64,000 nucleotides of DNA, taken from NCBI RefSeq assembly GCF_030463565.1, contig NC_134644.1, positions 126,543,388 to 126,607,387 of the forward strand, written 5' to 3'. Under the pieces are notes generated by a model. It was given only the letters and a program-made list of their open reading frames with translations, searched no databases and had not been told where the DNA came from. Origin of the DNA: Pelecanus crispus (Eukaryota > Chordata > Aves > Pelecaniformes > Pelecanidae). Positions 14,801 to 29,800 of the stretch are shown here, piece by piece. The stretch's first letter is position 1; each line of letters opens with the position of its first letter. Both the position numbers and the translations under genes were made by a program.

Positions 14801-17800
14801 TTCACTCCATTCCTCTCTTCTAATATAAGAGGACAAGGTGAAAGGTGGATAGACCAACCAATTTCCACTCTGCCATTGCTATTTTTTTTTTTTTTTAATC
14901 AACTAGGACTCATCTAACTGCAGACTAAAGCCCTTATTCCAGAGGGTACAGTGCAGACAGGAGCACAAAGTTCCTGGCAGCACTAGCTGGATTCATAAAG
15001 TTTTATCGCACCAAGAAAAAGTTGATAAATCATCTTTGCTTTTCTGATCTTGGTTTGCATCTATGAAACAGACAGAGGAAGGTGGGGGATCTTTGTGTCA
15101 AAAGGATTTGTTGTAAGCCATAAAGTCTTCATCTGGATGATCCTTTTGAATTCAGATGAAGTCGTCCACAAAAGAAGCCAGGTGCCATTTTGTTGTGTTG
15201 ACTGCCCTTTGGAAAAATACATTGGTAGTCTCTGACATATATACACAGTGTCATCAAACCCTGTGCAAAGAGCCCTCTGCCTGTCCACATCCTTTATCGA
15301 CCATTCGCCAAGCCTTGGCTACTGCCTGCATTATGTTAACAGGCATGTATTTGTAACACTGAGTAGAGGTACGTATAAGGTTTTCTAGCACACAGCCTTT
15401 CACCTCACCCTCTCTTCAGGGGTGTTAGCAGCAGAAGTTAGACTGTGGATCTATTTAAAGACCTTTTCTTGACTCCAGCCTGTGTGCTAAGCAAAATACA
15501 TGAGGGATGCTTGTGAATTACAGAAATGCAACAACATCAGATGTGGCAGGTGCCTGCAAAGCTCACAGAACAGTCTGGGAACCTGCAATGGATGTGCTAT
15601 TTCTCCCTACTCTTCTCAGGAAGAGCAGGACTTACTCAGCAGGAAAACTAGCATGGTGTGGCAGAGTCAAATCGTTAGCAGACCAGGGGTGATCAACCCT
15701 GTCTCCAGCACTTCCACATGGGAAATCAGGTTTTCATGGAACTCCCCTGGGAGGTCATCTCAGCTCTTTGCCACTGTGGTACGCAGCAAAGGGAACCCAT
15801 GCAGGAGTGGATTGATACAGATCCCTGGCTAGCCAGCTTGGTGCTGATTAGTCAAAGCATCTGTGTGTTGATACTGGTGATCTGTGATGCTATGGGAATT
15901 TATTTACTAGCAGGACATTAGTATAAAAATGTGCCTGAAATAAGTTCTGGCTGTTAGAGAATCAGATTTCTAGATGGTATCATCACTACTGGTGGCATGT
16001 AACTACTTACAGCCCATCTTCTAAAAAGAAGGCTGATGGGATTAGTCAGAGCAGGTACTTCCCTGTTCCTCTAGCCTCTGACAGAGCAACTACCAATGCA
16101 GAAAGCATTGAACTGGGGGAAATACAGGTCTCACACACTTGGAGAAGCTGGGACTTTCCCCCCATTTTCTTCCCTCCTAAAGACACAGCTGCCATGGTGT
16201 TCCAGGTGCCCATTGCTTTGGAATGCCCTGTGCCACTTACCTAGTTTTATTCTCAGTGCTGCATGGCACAGACCAAGCATTTACTCTCTCTGTGGCTGCA
16301 AAATGATGGTGTCGTAGGCATTTGGCAGATTGAAGACAAGGGGAAGTTGCATCCCTTGGCTTTTGGGTGCTAATTTTGCCAAGTGTCCTGGAGGTGTCTG
16401 CAGCCTGTTGTGCTCTGCGCAGCAGCTGTGAAGCCGGAGGCAGCTGCTTTGGTATGAGATGGACCCAGAACTGTGATGGACTTCTTAGATTTCTGCACAA
16501 CCAGAAAAAACTGCATAATCGATATGAGGCCTTGTTCAAGGGAAGCCTGTGAAACCATGGATGCCACATGTGCTCCTTCTCAGGTCTCATGCTGTGATTT
16601 TAATGAATAATCAATAGCCAAGTCCTGTGCTGCTTTGTGGAAAGAGAAATGCTGGGGAATATGTTGCACTAATAAGTTACAGGGTTCGAAAGCGCATGGT
16701 GTGCTTGTGTTTTTAAATATCTGGGGTGAGAGGACTGCAAATCCTATGGCATATTTTGCGCCCGATTAATTTTATGGACTTCATTGGGTAAGTGTTGATT
16801 TATTTGCTGCATAAAATATCAATTTAAATGTAACTCTCTGTGCTTGCTAGTTTGTGGGCATGGGGTGCCATTTTATTGGCTTGTGCAGATAGCTCACTGA
16901 ATTTTTTTATTCTTTAATAAAAACTTCCAGCACAGCTGCGGTTTTGCTCTTCCTTGTGAGCGTGTGTCAGCAGCAAGTCCTTTAGTGCAGCAGCTCACAA
17001 ATAGCTGGAAAGAAAAGAGCTTATGAAAAGCACTGTCAAATCCGCCAACCTTTCAGAAGGTAAACACAGCCATGCAGAAGCGTACCTTGCCTGGTACCCA
17101 CAGACCCTCACAAAGCAAAAGGCCAAAACAACAAAGAGAGAAGCAGCTGCAATGGCAGAGGCGAGAACGTGCATGAACCTGCTTTTCCTTACGACAGGGA
17201 CAGGCTCCAAGTGCACTCACAGTCACTTACTCTGGTCCAGCTAAAAATTGTTAATTGCAGAAGCTTAATTGCTCTAAATCATGCATCCATAGTCTTCGAT
17301 GTTTACCAGACTACCAATGAAATCCTCATCAGTTTTCATCTGTCACAAATAGCTCAACTTTTTTCTGCTAAAGAAAACCCATTAAAAACAATAGAGCCAG
17401 AGCGGGCGACCTGCTTGTTCATCAAAACAGAGCTAAACGTGAGAGGAAAAGATCCAGTAAGGAACAGATCAATGAAAAAGTGCTCTCCGTAGCAAAATGT
17501 AACTTCAAGATAAAAATATACCTGTTGAGCAGACTGGTTCTGGAGTTCGTGTGGCATGGGGATGGTATGTATCTCACGAGCCCTCTCTCATCTTATTTCA
17601 ATGCTAGCTGCTGGTCCTCAGTGGGAAACCAGCAAGTGGGGTTGCAGCAGCTCTCCATTGGAGAAAAGTGTGACAGGATTGGGACAATCCAACACGAGTT
17701 CCTGCACGCCCTGGGATTCTGGCATGAGCAGTCACGGTCTGACCGGGATGACTATGTGTCCATCGTCTGGGACAGGATTCGGCCTGGTCAGTCACTCCCT

Positions 17801-20800
17801 GGCTTTTCCTTTCAGACTCTGGTGTTAGGGGGCTTAGCTGTGGAATGTCCCTTCCAGCCATCCTTTGGTGGCCACGCTATTCTCTCACCTGGACTTAGTT
17901 TCCAAAGTCAGCGTATCAATAAATTAAATATCAAGTGATGTCTATTTGGGACAGAAAGCCTTGTTTGTTGTTGATGTGGTTATTCCTTGTGCCACGGCAG
18001 TTCCCAGAGCCCTAACTAGAGATCTGAGTCCTGTTATGCTACATGTTGTACAGCAGAGCAATAGAAGAGGATAATTTAGTTTGTTTAAATGAATAGACTA
18101 AAAGCACTGTTACTCTGGGAGCCCTTAAAAAACCTAAAAGTAACTGAAAAAAAAATCACGCTCTGAAAAACCCTGTGCAACCAAAGCCTGTAGAAAATCT
18201 CCAGTGCAAACACCGGTCGCCCTCTTTTCCCCCGGCCGCTAGACCTGGCGCGGGCAGCAGAGCTGGAACAGCGGAGTGTGCGGAGAGGGTGTGCGGAAAG
18301 GAGAGATGCCTTTCAGGGTCCGCACCACACCAGCGGTTACTTTGGCCATGCAGCTTGTGAATGTAAGTGTTGGCATATTTGGCACAAGCCTGACACCCAC
18401 CACAGGGTTCCTTGGGACTCTGCTCCGTCTCCACCTCTTCAGCTTGCCATCATCCCCTGTGACTTTCAGGCAGTTCAAAACCAAAGTTATACACACAGAC
18501 TTGATGCTTTCCTAACACAGGTACACACAGAAGACTGAAAAAACAGATAATGATTAAATCTAATACATTCTTATTTAGTCATGATCAATAGTCAGGTGCA
18601 TGTGCACGTATATATTACAGAAAATTACTTAGACTCTGTTATTTGATTTCCATTATATTTTGCTGACCCTTTAATGACAAGTTGTGCTATTGTTAGCCAT
18701 TTGAAACTGCTGCAGCTTTTTTACGCTGACCAAAATATAGTTAGTATATTTTGACTAATTTAAAACATTTAAAACTTTACCTTCTGTTAGGTAGTTAGTA
18801 ACTGTTTTTTGCTCATACTCCAGAAAATATCTGTAAAGTTAAATTCTTGAAGCTTATCTGATGACAGCTCTAACTTGTTTATTGTGAGCTAAAATGACCA
18901 GCAATTAAACATCAGAGAATACAGATTAGAAACAGGGAGGCTTTGTAGTTGCAAACTGCATTAATTTGAGTACTGAGACAGTAACTCCGCTTTTGGGTAT
19001 CACAAGCCCATCAAAGTTTATGGGTAGTTTCACGGGGAAAAGATTTCTGGTAGCAAAAAGCTTTCCTTCATCTAACAAAAGTCATCATGTTATGTTCCAA
19101 TGCCTGAAAGAGGAAAGTAAATAACTCTAGTCTAGAAATAAAGCAGTTTTACAGAGTAAATACAAGGAAACCACTACAAAAAAAATACTTGGGGATCTGA
19201 TGGATTCTCTGTCACTTTAAGTCTGTACATCAAAACTTGGTCCTCTTGGGCAACAAACAATCTTTCCTTTTATTTTTCCCATTTAGGTAAAGATCATAAT
19301 TTTGAAAAATATGATGATAAAACATCAGACTCCCTGAATGTTCCCTATGACTATACTTCTGTGATGCACTATAGCCAAAATGCATTCAGGAATGGAACGG
19401 AACCCACCATCATCACTAAAATACCAGACTTCATGGATGTAATAGGACAGCGAATGGATTTCAGTGATTATGATCTCCAGAAACTGAACCGGCTGTACAA
19501 TTGCTGTAAGTTTCTCCATTTCTTTTAAATTTTTTGCTTCTGGCATTTGAAAGAAATGAGGGTGGTACATACATGCTGGACTCATCCAGGCACAAGTGAA
19601 AGAGATGCTAACATATTTGGAGAAGTGAATTGTGTTAAAAATACCAGAAATAATGGTACAGCTAGAAATAACAGCCCTCCTGCAGAAACACTGCTGTGCA
19701 GCAGAGTTTTCTGTGCAATTTTATCTGACCTTTAGTTAAAAAACAGCTTCACTCAGCTGCTGATTTTTGTTCATCCCTTGGGTGGCTGTTTAAAATGTGT
19801 GCTTCTGCACAAAGCTTTTTGTTTTTTCCCCCATTATTCCGCAGCTGTTGCTCAGACACTGTACAGAAATGAGTATCTTTGCTGTGGCTATCATACCTAC
19901 TCCACTCTCATGCAATCTGTGAGACAGGGTGTGTATTCATGCAAATAGGGTACAGATGCTGTTATGGAGAAAATGCAAGCTTTTAAATTTTTCATTTTTA
20001 GTTTCAAACTCAGTTTCTTACAAAAGTGGTCAAAAGAGTTATTTTGTTCATGTAGGTTTTATTTTAGAAAGTTGAGTGAAAGTAACAAACAGACAAATAT
20101 AGATAATTCTTTTACCAAACTGGAATATAATTCTGTAATTGTGACTGTATCAAATATGCCCTGGTACTCAGATGAAAACTTTTACTTCACTGCCTCAGTA
20201 CCCCGAGTAGTGAGTACTGGTTTACAATTATATTTTAAGCTTCATTCTACAGATGCCTTAAATAATTATCAAACTGTTTTTATGAAAACAAGCATACAAT
20301 TCTGATGAAAATATTTCTGATCATGTAGGTCTAAACTGAACACACACTTACATGCAGCCTTAGCTTCCAGCACTTGGCACACAGTCAATTAGGTCTTATA
20401 GAGGTGCTTACAGCTAAGGATGTCTTTAACAGTGGATGGGGTCCTTCCTCTCCATTAATCTTATATATTTTCCATCATTCTCATGCGTTACATAAATACT
20501 TCACGACATTTTAACCTTATTCTTAACCCATAGGCACCTTCCCCAAGTGAAATAAGCCTCAGTCATGTTGAAATTAGTGACAAAACTGCCACCACCCTCA
20601 GTGCAATCAGGATCTGCCCTGCTCTGCAGTCTGTCCCTTGGCTTCGTATAGTGTGCACGATATTTGCAGAGCCATAAGTGATCTTCAGATGACCCAACAT
20701 TTGCCAAAGTAGCCCCTCTGCCAGGGAGGACAGGTGCTTCACAGGTCCCAGCCCTCGCCCACCCAGCTGCTAGACTGATCCTTTCAAGTTAAAGGGAAGA

Positions 20801-23800
20801 CTGAGAACGCGAAACATAGTTTCAGTGGCAGATATCCTCCCAGAGGAATCAAAGTTGCTGACCATGATTTAAGGAAAAGTTTAAACTGGATTTCTGCTAA
20901 AGGCCCGTGTGGTTAGGAAATTGCATTAAAAATGGGAAACATGGTTCTTAAATTGAAAAAAACCCAACCCATAGCATAAGAAATCCCGACTGCTGTTCTG
21001 ATCTCTTCTTCAGGACTGTCTTTCAGGCCATATGGTAACAGTAGATTTTGGTCTTCTTTCCCCTTCTAGCACATTACTTAACAGAACTGACCATGAGGTT
21101 TCCCTCAGCCACTGGAAGTTAGGACTCAGCACTCATCTCCCGTGTATTTTCTTCCAAGTCTAGCCTTTCACTACATACCAAGAAAGTATCCGGTTTTGGC
21201 GCAGATGGAGTTCAAAACCTGCCTCAAGCAGTGCCCCCTTCCCCTATTTCATGAATTAATCTAAGAAATATGTTGTAAGCTATTGGGTCTTGCTTTTCTC
21301 TCTTCCTGTGGTTCAGGTCACCACTCCATGCCAGTCAGTGCTTTCTAATTAGGGTAGTTAGGCTATTGCTTTCCTGTTTGGGCAAACTGCATTCATATTT
21401 TGTTTTGTATTTTGATTTCAAAGGTTCCTTCATCTAATAATTCTCCATTTTTACTTACCTTCTTGCTGACACCCTAGCTGTTTGGTTTTTTTTGTTTGGT
21501 TGGTTTTTTTTAATTTCTCCAGCAGTCAATATATAACAACACTGTGAAAATCTTTTCTTGATTTTTACAACATAATACAAATACTGTATCTTAAAAGGTA
21601 TCAGTCACACAACATTTCTGATAGCTTTGCAACCTCTAGAGGACTGTTAGCTTTTTGTACGAGGACAGTACAAAATATCTCAGCGGTACAACTGATTTGG
21701 CAGCAGTTCATACTTAAGTGCTTCCCTGAACTACAACTTAAGTGAAGCATTTGGTGTGCCATTGAAGTTGATTTCTGCGATACTCAAGGCCCTTTTTGTG
21801 GTGCAATGAAACCTTTAAACCTGCCACAATATTTTATGCATAGCTTGAAAAGCAGAAATCATGAAGCATTTTATTAACTTAGTTGTTTCCAAATCATGGC
21901 TGGTGTTACACAGAGCTCAGACATGGTACAATGAGAAACAAATCTAAGAATAGCGATAAACCTGGACTGTGTCTTCCCTCACCCATCCAGGGTTTGCTTT
22001 AGACAGAGAAAACATTTCATACAGTGTTTCCCTTTCCTATTCAACTGCACAGTCTTCCTTCACTTAATTTTTCACTTGTTACATGCAAGTCATCTTAAAA
22101 ATTTCTATGAGATGAGATATCCTCTGGTCCTAACTGCACCTTTGCCAAATGTTTTTTTTCAATTCAGCATTTTGAAAATCAAGGTTTGCCCATTGCAGTG
22201 AAATAACTTCTGCTCTATTGTATTTCAAAATAAGCACTGATAAATTAGTGAACCTTTATCAAAATCTGTGGTCATGTGTCAACTGGCTGAGAGAAAGGAG
22301 AGGAATGAATGGGAAGTCCTCAGTCCTTTTGGCTGTGAGGTGGGTTGGGGCTGGTATTAGTGTTCCTTCTACATAAATAAAAGATGTGATGTGATAATTA
22401 GCTGGCACCCTCCTGTGCTTGCTAAGTGCCCAGAGTGGTCCCGAACGACATCTTATTAATTGCAGTGTTAATCGCCAAATGCTTTGAGTTCCTGAAGATT
22501 GTACCTATGAATGTTGATGGTATTTGAAGCCACTGATTGTGTTTGCATTTCTTAGTCTTTCTCTGCTCTTGGCTGTGGAGATTGAGAATTAAAATGTATG
22601 TTGTGTAACAGACATTCACAACTTTTTGGTTTTTTTTAATGTTATAGCCTCCTCCCTAAGTTTCATGGACACGTGCAGTTTTGAACTTGAAAATATATGT
22701 GGCATGATTCAAAGTTCAGATGATAACAGTGATTGGCAGCGTTTGTCTCGGGTTCCCACTGGGCCAAATACTGATCACACTAATATGGGAGAATGCAAAG
22801 GTATGAGGAAAGACTGTTCTTATCTCTCTGGGAAGTATTTTCTGCAAAGGCATGCGAGTTGACTTTGATATTGGCCTTGTTCTCTGTTTATCTGTTGACA
22901 AATTACAGTTTATTTTTTAACTAAGCAACATAAATCTGCATACTTGGGGACATCATGTGACACATTCTATTTTCTGCTTATTTGAGAAGGTTGACTGTTC
23001 TTACTCCTTCTGATCTGTTTTCTAGTCTTAGTGTCACATCCTGACATGACAACTATATAAAATGTTCTAACCTATGGTACAGACACACCAGAAAGACTGC
23101 TGCTTTTCTGAATAATTGCTCAGTAAGTCTTTGGAAAGGATTGGGATTTAGAAATTATGTATATTATCAGGGCTCAGGTGAACAATTGTTCATCAATTTG
23201 AATTAATTGAGAATATAGCCAGTTGTTTCTGAACCTGTCAGAGCAAACTTCATGACTTCAGGAGCTTAAACAAGTCCTCCAGAGAGAGTCAACTGTGAAT
23301 TACTGGCGGTGGGTAAAGAGTAAAAGCCCATGCTTTTGAGTACAAATTGCTAGAGACAGCCAAATGAGGAAAAAGTTGCAAGGAGAGTGGTTCTGCCTCT
23401 GGAGAATGTGACCAGGTAACAGTCCTCATCTGAGGATTTGTACAGGATCTACCTTACTCTGACTTAACCATGTCTTCTAGAGTTATTACAATACAGTGCT
23501 AAGAATACCAGTACTGCAGGAAAATTTTGTTTTCTCTCTCCTCTACCATTCATTTCTCATTGACTTTTGACAGATTCTGGCTACTTCATGCATTTCAACA
23601 CCAGTGCTGAAGCAGAGGGAAGCACAGCTTTGCTGGAGAGCCGAATTCTGTATCCCAAAAAGGGCTTTCAGTGCTTACAATTCTATTTCTATAACAGTGG
23701 TCATGAAAGCGACCGTCTGTATGTCTGGGTCAGGGAGTATACTTCAGCCCATCCAAATGGTATTTTGAGACTCATTGAAGAGATAAAAGGTATGGAATAA

Positions 23801-26800
23801 AATTACGTTCTGGTTCAATCTATACTCAATATCCTTTTCAAAGTACTGGAGGAAAATATTGTAGCAAAGTGACTTATCTTCTAGCGTTATTCTTTGGCTT
23901 CTTGTCTAACTGTGTAATTGATTCTCTGCTGGTGAAATTATACTTGATGGATCCTCAGTCAGCCGTTTTCCTATAATATAATCAATTACCACAAATGACA
24001 AACTCTTGCGTTATCAAGATATTTTTCTCACCAAAATAGCTAAAATTCCATGAACAGTCATTTTAACTGTTTTAGAATTGCTGGTATCAATAGCAACAGA
24101 TGAAGATGGTCATTAGAGTAAATTACATTGAATAAGAAAGTAATAATAAAGAAATGGAAAGTATAAGTGCCCTGACGTATCTAACATACCAGTTTAAAAA
24201 AGATAAATAAAATTTAACTTACTTTTTAAACAAGGTTTGAAATTACTTGTGAAGTATATGGGGAGCAGATCATGATTTGAGTTGTAGTTTGAAGAAAATT
24301 AAGGTCTTGTGGTCATCCCTGTGTGCCATCAGGAATCATATAAGTGAATATAAGTGTCAGGGCTGCTAAGGCAGTGGTAAATTTCAGATTAGTCTGAGCC
24401 TTCCAAGCCCTTTCGAACCCTGCTTTGAAGCCAAGATTAATTTCTCCACACTTTAACCTTCTTCACAAATATTCTTTCATGTATATTAGGTCCCATCTCC
24501 CATTCCCTCTTTCTCAAGTCCGTAATTTCCTTTTAAGATTCTGATCTGATCTGCGTGTCCAAATGGGCACCCTACTTTGACAATTTCTGGTAAAACTTTC
24601 AGGAACGGTTTAAGATCATTTCTCCCCCAAGCTGTCTCACTTCTCTCATGTGAGAAGTTACCCTCACCAACACAGAGTCAACAGACTGGAAGAAGCACCG
24701 ACACTACAGCCCTTTCCAGCCATGATCTAACACCTTGGCTGAGCAGCTGGTAGGTTTGCACTGAACCACCACACTCAAGAGGCTGAGGGATAAGCCCTGA
24801 ACCCTTTGTGATGGTTTGTGGCTGCTGTGACTGCCTTCAGCCAGGAGCAGGGCAGGCTGTGGGAGTGGAATATTTTACAGCACAGTAGCTGGCCTGCTCA
24901 TTGAACATGAGTCAGAAAGCCCAGTCTTGCATATAATCTGGGCAGTTCAAAAAAACTTTAGTTAACACAGAAGGCAATTTAATGGAAAATAATGGGGTGC
25001 TTTTGTTCTTGTTTCTGGGTTTATTTTTTTCCTCCTAATTATAATGGTAATGAAAAATGGTAAGAAATTAAGACTCGTATCTGAGATCCATTGTGTTATG
25101 TTTAGAATTGTTAGGAAAGTGAAGCCTGAGTTCTGTACCTGGGATTGGCACTGCCTATTCCGCAAATGCAGCTGAAAGTCTGGTCTTCCATGAGGATGAA
25201 CATAAACCAGACAGCAAAAGAAACTGTTTTGCTGTGCATACTGTTAACAAAGGGTGCCCTGCTTTCACTTGCCCTACAAGGCCCCTGTGCAGAGGTCTTT
25301 GCTTTTGCGTACTCTGCTCTTGGGAGTCAAGTGGAATTTGCTAGTGCAGGCACTTTTGGATGCAGCATCAGACTCACAGTGAGGTTTTATCACATGAAGT
25401 GGGTTTTGCAAATGACTAGCTTTAATTTGAACTTAGTACCATTAATCATTTGATGGGTGAATAATGCTTCTGCACAGATGAACTTCTGACAAGCTATTTA
25501 AATACACAAAACCAACTGAATGAACAGATCTTGTAGTTCTAAGCTCCCAGAATCCTCTGTAGCATTTTCTGTTGAGATGTTGTTATTCAGGTTTTTGAAT
25601 ATACTTTGCTCTGAGTTTTTTTTTTTTTTTTAATAATACAGGTGACAGCCATCTTTGTTCATTTAATTATCACAACACTTATACTAATTTAATGCAATGT
25701 TCTTTAAAAATATAAAAGAAAAAGCAGTCTTAAAAACCATTAACACTGTTGTCACTCAAATTAAAGAGCTGCTATGCATACTAAATTTGTTGAAAAACTG
25801 AATTGAGAAAATATGATCTTGCACTGAAAACATAACATCTACAGGAGAAATATTCCATCACGTCAGTGCCGGTGGAACTGCGAATTTCTTACATAGTGTT
25901 GGTATAGGGTCTGTAGACTTGTGCAGTGTTTGACTGTACTGCTTACTCAGAAATCCCTACCCTTGTTTTTCAGGTTCACCTGCGACTTACTGGCAGCTCC
26001 ATCATGTTTCTTTGAATGTCACAAGTAAATTCCGGGTTGTGTTTCAAGGCGTGAGAGGAAGTGGCTTGTCAAACGGAGGCCTCTCTATTGATGACATCAA
26101 TTTGTCAGAAACTCAGTGTCCCCACCATGTCTGGCATATCAGAAATTTCACACATCTCCTTAACACAAGTCCAGCAGGGGAAGCAGGAAAAATATACAGC
26201 CCACCTTTTTACTCTAGTAAAGGATATGCTTTTCAGGTCGGCTTGTACGTAAATGGTACCACTGATAACCCATTTAGTTTAGCAATGCACTTGTACTTGA
26301 TTTCTGGAGCAAATGATGATCAGTTGCAATGGCCCTGTGCATGGCAACAAGGTACCATGATTCTGCTTGACCAGCATCCTGATATTCGTCAACGGATGTC
26401 GAACCAAATAAGTATAACAACTGACCCTCTGAAATTATCAGGTTAGTTAAAATCAGATGTGCTATTCAGTATGTTTAAAACACAGCTAGACAATAAGGAA
26501 TCAAATTTTCTCTTTGTGTAAATTAGTGCAGTTATTTTAGCTTCTGGGATGTTTCATTTGTTTGCAGTAACAATATAATTGATCCACAGACAAGAAAAAA
26601 TTGAACATACAAGTAGGTTAAGCTGGGACCCTAGATTTCAAAGTTGATTTGCATAAGAAATAGGTGCATGATCCACTCCTCAAATTTCTTTCATATGCTC
26701 TGTGAAGATGCATTTATATCTTCCTTAATGAGAATGGAAGTTTACCAGAAGGCTTGGAAAAAAAAAACAAAAAAACTGAGTTAACAATACACACAGTTCA

Positions 26801-29800
26801 CACCAGATAAAAGTGCACCTATCAAACAAATCCCCTCCCTCCTTGTAAAAGGTACAGAGATGTCAGCAAAAATCTTCAGGTGGACAGAGTACTGATTCAT
26901 ATTACATAATCTGTACTCGTTCAAGGTATGAGAAGACAGGGAGCAATTGTCCACAATAACTTGAAAAGGAGGCAGTTGAGGTAAAGATGTAACTCTGAGA
27001 AATGGTAGGAATCTCTATAAAGAGAGATATTAAAGAAAACCCCCATATTCATCATTGGATAAAGATTGGATTTAACCCAAAATACTTCCTGCATCGATTT
27101 AAGAGTTTTGCCAAAAGAAACCACCTCCACCACTGAGTTAGTTTCCTGGGCTTTCAGACCGTAACATTAGTCAAGGAAGGAAGACACAAAAATGCCTAAT
27201 TCACAGTATTATTTTAAAAATTTTATGATTTACATTCATTTTTCTGTGACACTGTCTCTACATGAAAACAATGCAGGTAATCTAGAAAGACTAAATGTCC
27301 TCCCCTGTAAGTGAAAGACGCATCACACCATGTCTTCCATAGTTGATTGACATTTTCCCCATGCTCTCTGCTGTTATGGCCACAGTGCTCAGCCTTTCCT
27401 GACCCTGTGGACATGCAGTCTGTTTGCACTCTGCTCCTTCTCCCTTGTTTATTCATACATTGCTAATAGCCCCAAATTCCCAAGAGAAGCCTTGTAACTC
27501 CTATTATTTCTCTAACCAGCAGAGGTGTTGGAGCAGGCAGTTTCTTCTCCCTCTGTGAGATACTTTCATAGACAATCAGGCTCAGCTTTGAGATTTAGAA
27601 CAGGGTTTGATGGAGGGGACATCAGTGGCCTGTGACCACTCAGGTGGTTCAAGTACCCTCTGCCCTACAGCCACATCAAGAGATGCTCTTTTTTGAGAAG
27701 CACTGAATTAATTCATTTTACAGATGATTCATGTGCTACTCATCTTCTTGCCCACTACACTTTAAAAGAACTAAAAAGCAAATATAACAGGTTTTCAACT
27801 AGTCTCCAATAACCTAATCTCCAGCAGGCTCTTTTCGCAATACCTTAGTCTAAACCAAGCCGTTGAAGATATCCATTGTCTCGTACATCTCATCAGTGTG
27901 GACTCTCAGGCAAAAAAATCTGCAAATATGGTAGGCAGGTTCAGCATTGCTCCTACTCCTTGAGTTTCAGGTAATTTATTGTCTTCTCCATATTCATGAT
28001 ATCCGTGAGCAGCTAAGCAGAAGCAGGCAAAGTAGGATGCAGTCTGTCGTGGTTGTTGAGAGAGGCCTCAGTATTACTTTGCAGCAGAGATTATCTGAGA
28101 AGGAAGGGACCCTATTGAGAAAGAAATCCAGAGTGGTCCCACACTCGCATTCAGTAGTCTTTTTTTTCTTTCCAGCTTCCTCATCAACTTATTTTTGGGA
28201 TAGGCCAGATAAAGTGGGATCCATAGCATCTTTTCCTAATGGAACTACATTCATGAGAGGTCCAGGAGGTGGAACGGGTACATTCTTAACTCATCAGAGA
28301 CTTAGAAGCCGCAACTTTATTAAAGACGACGGTATTTATATTCTTTTAACAATGGAAGGTATGTAAACATAGCTGATATTCTTTACGATACAGTAAGCAC
28401 GGAGTGTCACATACTTACTAAGTCACTAGTGCTGTAGATATAAATACACATCATGTACTTTGCAAATGAGCAGTTTTGGAACTATGCATGTATCTAAAAC
28501 CAAATCATATGGTTGGATGAATTTGTGGACAGGCACATGCACTGTATAATTCCTTTATCTCATGTGAAGGTGTATAAAGTGATGCTAATCCCAGGCAAAT
28601 TATTTTGAATAGAGTACTTCAAATAAAATTGTCTGTTTCTGGAAAAATCTAGAGGACACTTCCAAAATACATCATGCTCCTGAAAGGTAAAAAAGACTAT
28701 TGATCCATTATACCTGTAGACAGGCTCTTTGCTCTTTACTGTTAGAACTTATCATTAGGTTAAGAGAAAAAATAACATGAAGTAAAGACGTTATTTCTTG
28801 TGTTTTTATCGTGCAGATATATCACATCTACTACCTAATCAGCCAAGTGTTTCGCCCACCTTTGTTATGAATACATCCAGTGCTAACACCATCAAACCTG
28901 CCTCTAACGTCACTGCCACCACCCAGCCTACCACAAGGCCTACTGCCACCACAACACCCATCACAACAGCCTCTGTCACTGAAAAGCCAGAGATAGGGGG
29001 TCCCAATTTCTGCCCAGACAACCCTTGTGAAAATGGTGGTGTCTGCGTTATTGTAGATAAAGAACCGTCGTGCAGGTAACTGGCTTCATTCACTCTCAAA
29101 TGCAATTTTAGGATGAGTAATGAAAGTTTCTAGTAGAATACAACTTTGTTTCTAATGAAAGGAAAGACAGACTATAGCTGATTAAGGCAAATATTTCCAA
29201 CCGCTATTGCGAGACTAAAGTTATGACCAGTTGGGGGAACAAAGCTCCTAACCTCAGCGTTTGACCATTTTGAAGTACTCTGCTTGATTTCCCTGTAAAC
29301 TATATTTTAAATGTATTTATCGTTTTCAGGTGTGTTAGTCCAATATTATAAAATGGACTGTGCATCTCCTTAGAAGCCCCTGTAGCAAAATTTCTAATTA
29401 AATATAAATGCAGGTGAAACAAAATAGCTTTTATATCAGTAGAAAAGATGTTTAATACTTCGAAGGCAGGAAGCAGCATATACATGATTTTAGAATTTGA
29501 TTCAGATATCTTATGTACTGTAAATTATGACCATGAATTACCAAAGTGTAGTTGCTTGCCTTTGAAACCAGAGATGAAGGCTGAGGACTAAAAAGATTGT
29601 TTATCCTGCAAAAAAATTAATATGAGCTTTTATTTAATTCTCTGTGGCTACATTTATGTAACCCACCTGGCTGATCAGCACTGTTCCAAGTCTCAAACAA
29701 GCTCTAGGGCTGAAGATAGTAACCTTATGTGATGCTGTGCCAGGGCAGGTAGACTGGGGGAGTGCTGTGAGGCAAACGTCTGAAGGCCGAGAGCAACAAA

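Noticed and set aside
16681-16700. GGTTCGAAA-like string suggesting a tRNA T-loop
   Set aside because: No matching acceptor stem, D-arm or anticodon arm around it.
20541-20700. Possible ancient amniote interspersed repeat in MEP1B intron 8
   Set aside because: The phrase CAATCAGGATCTGCCC faintly recalls an old repeat tail, but the match is too short to call without a library search.
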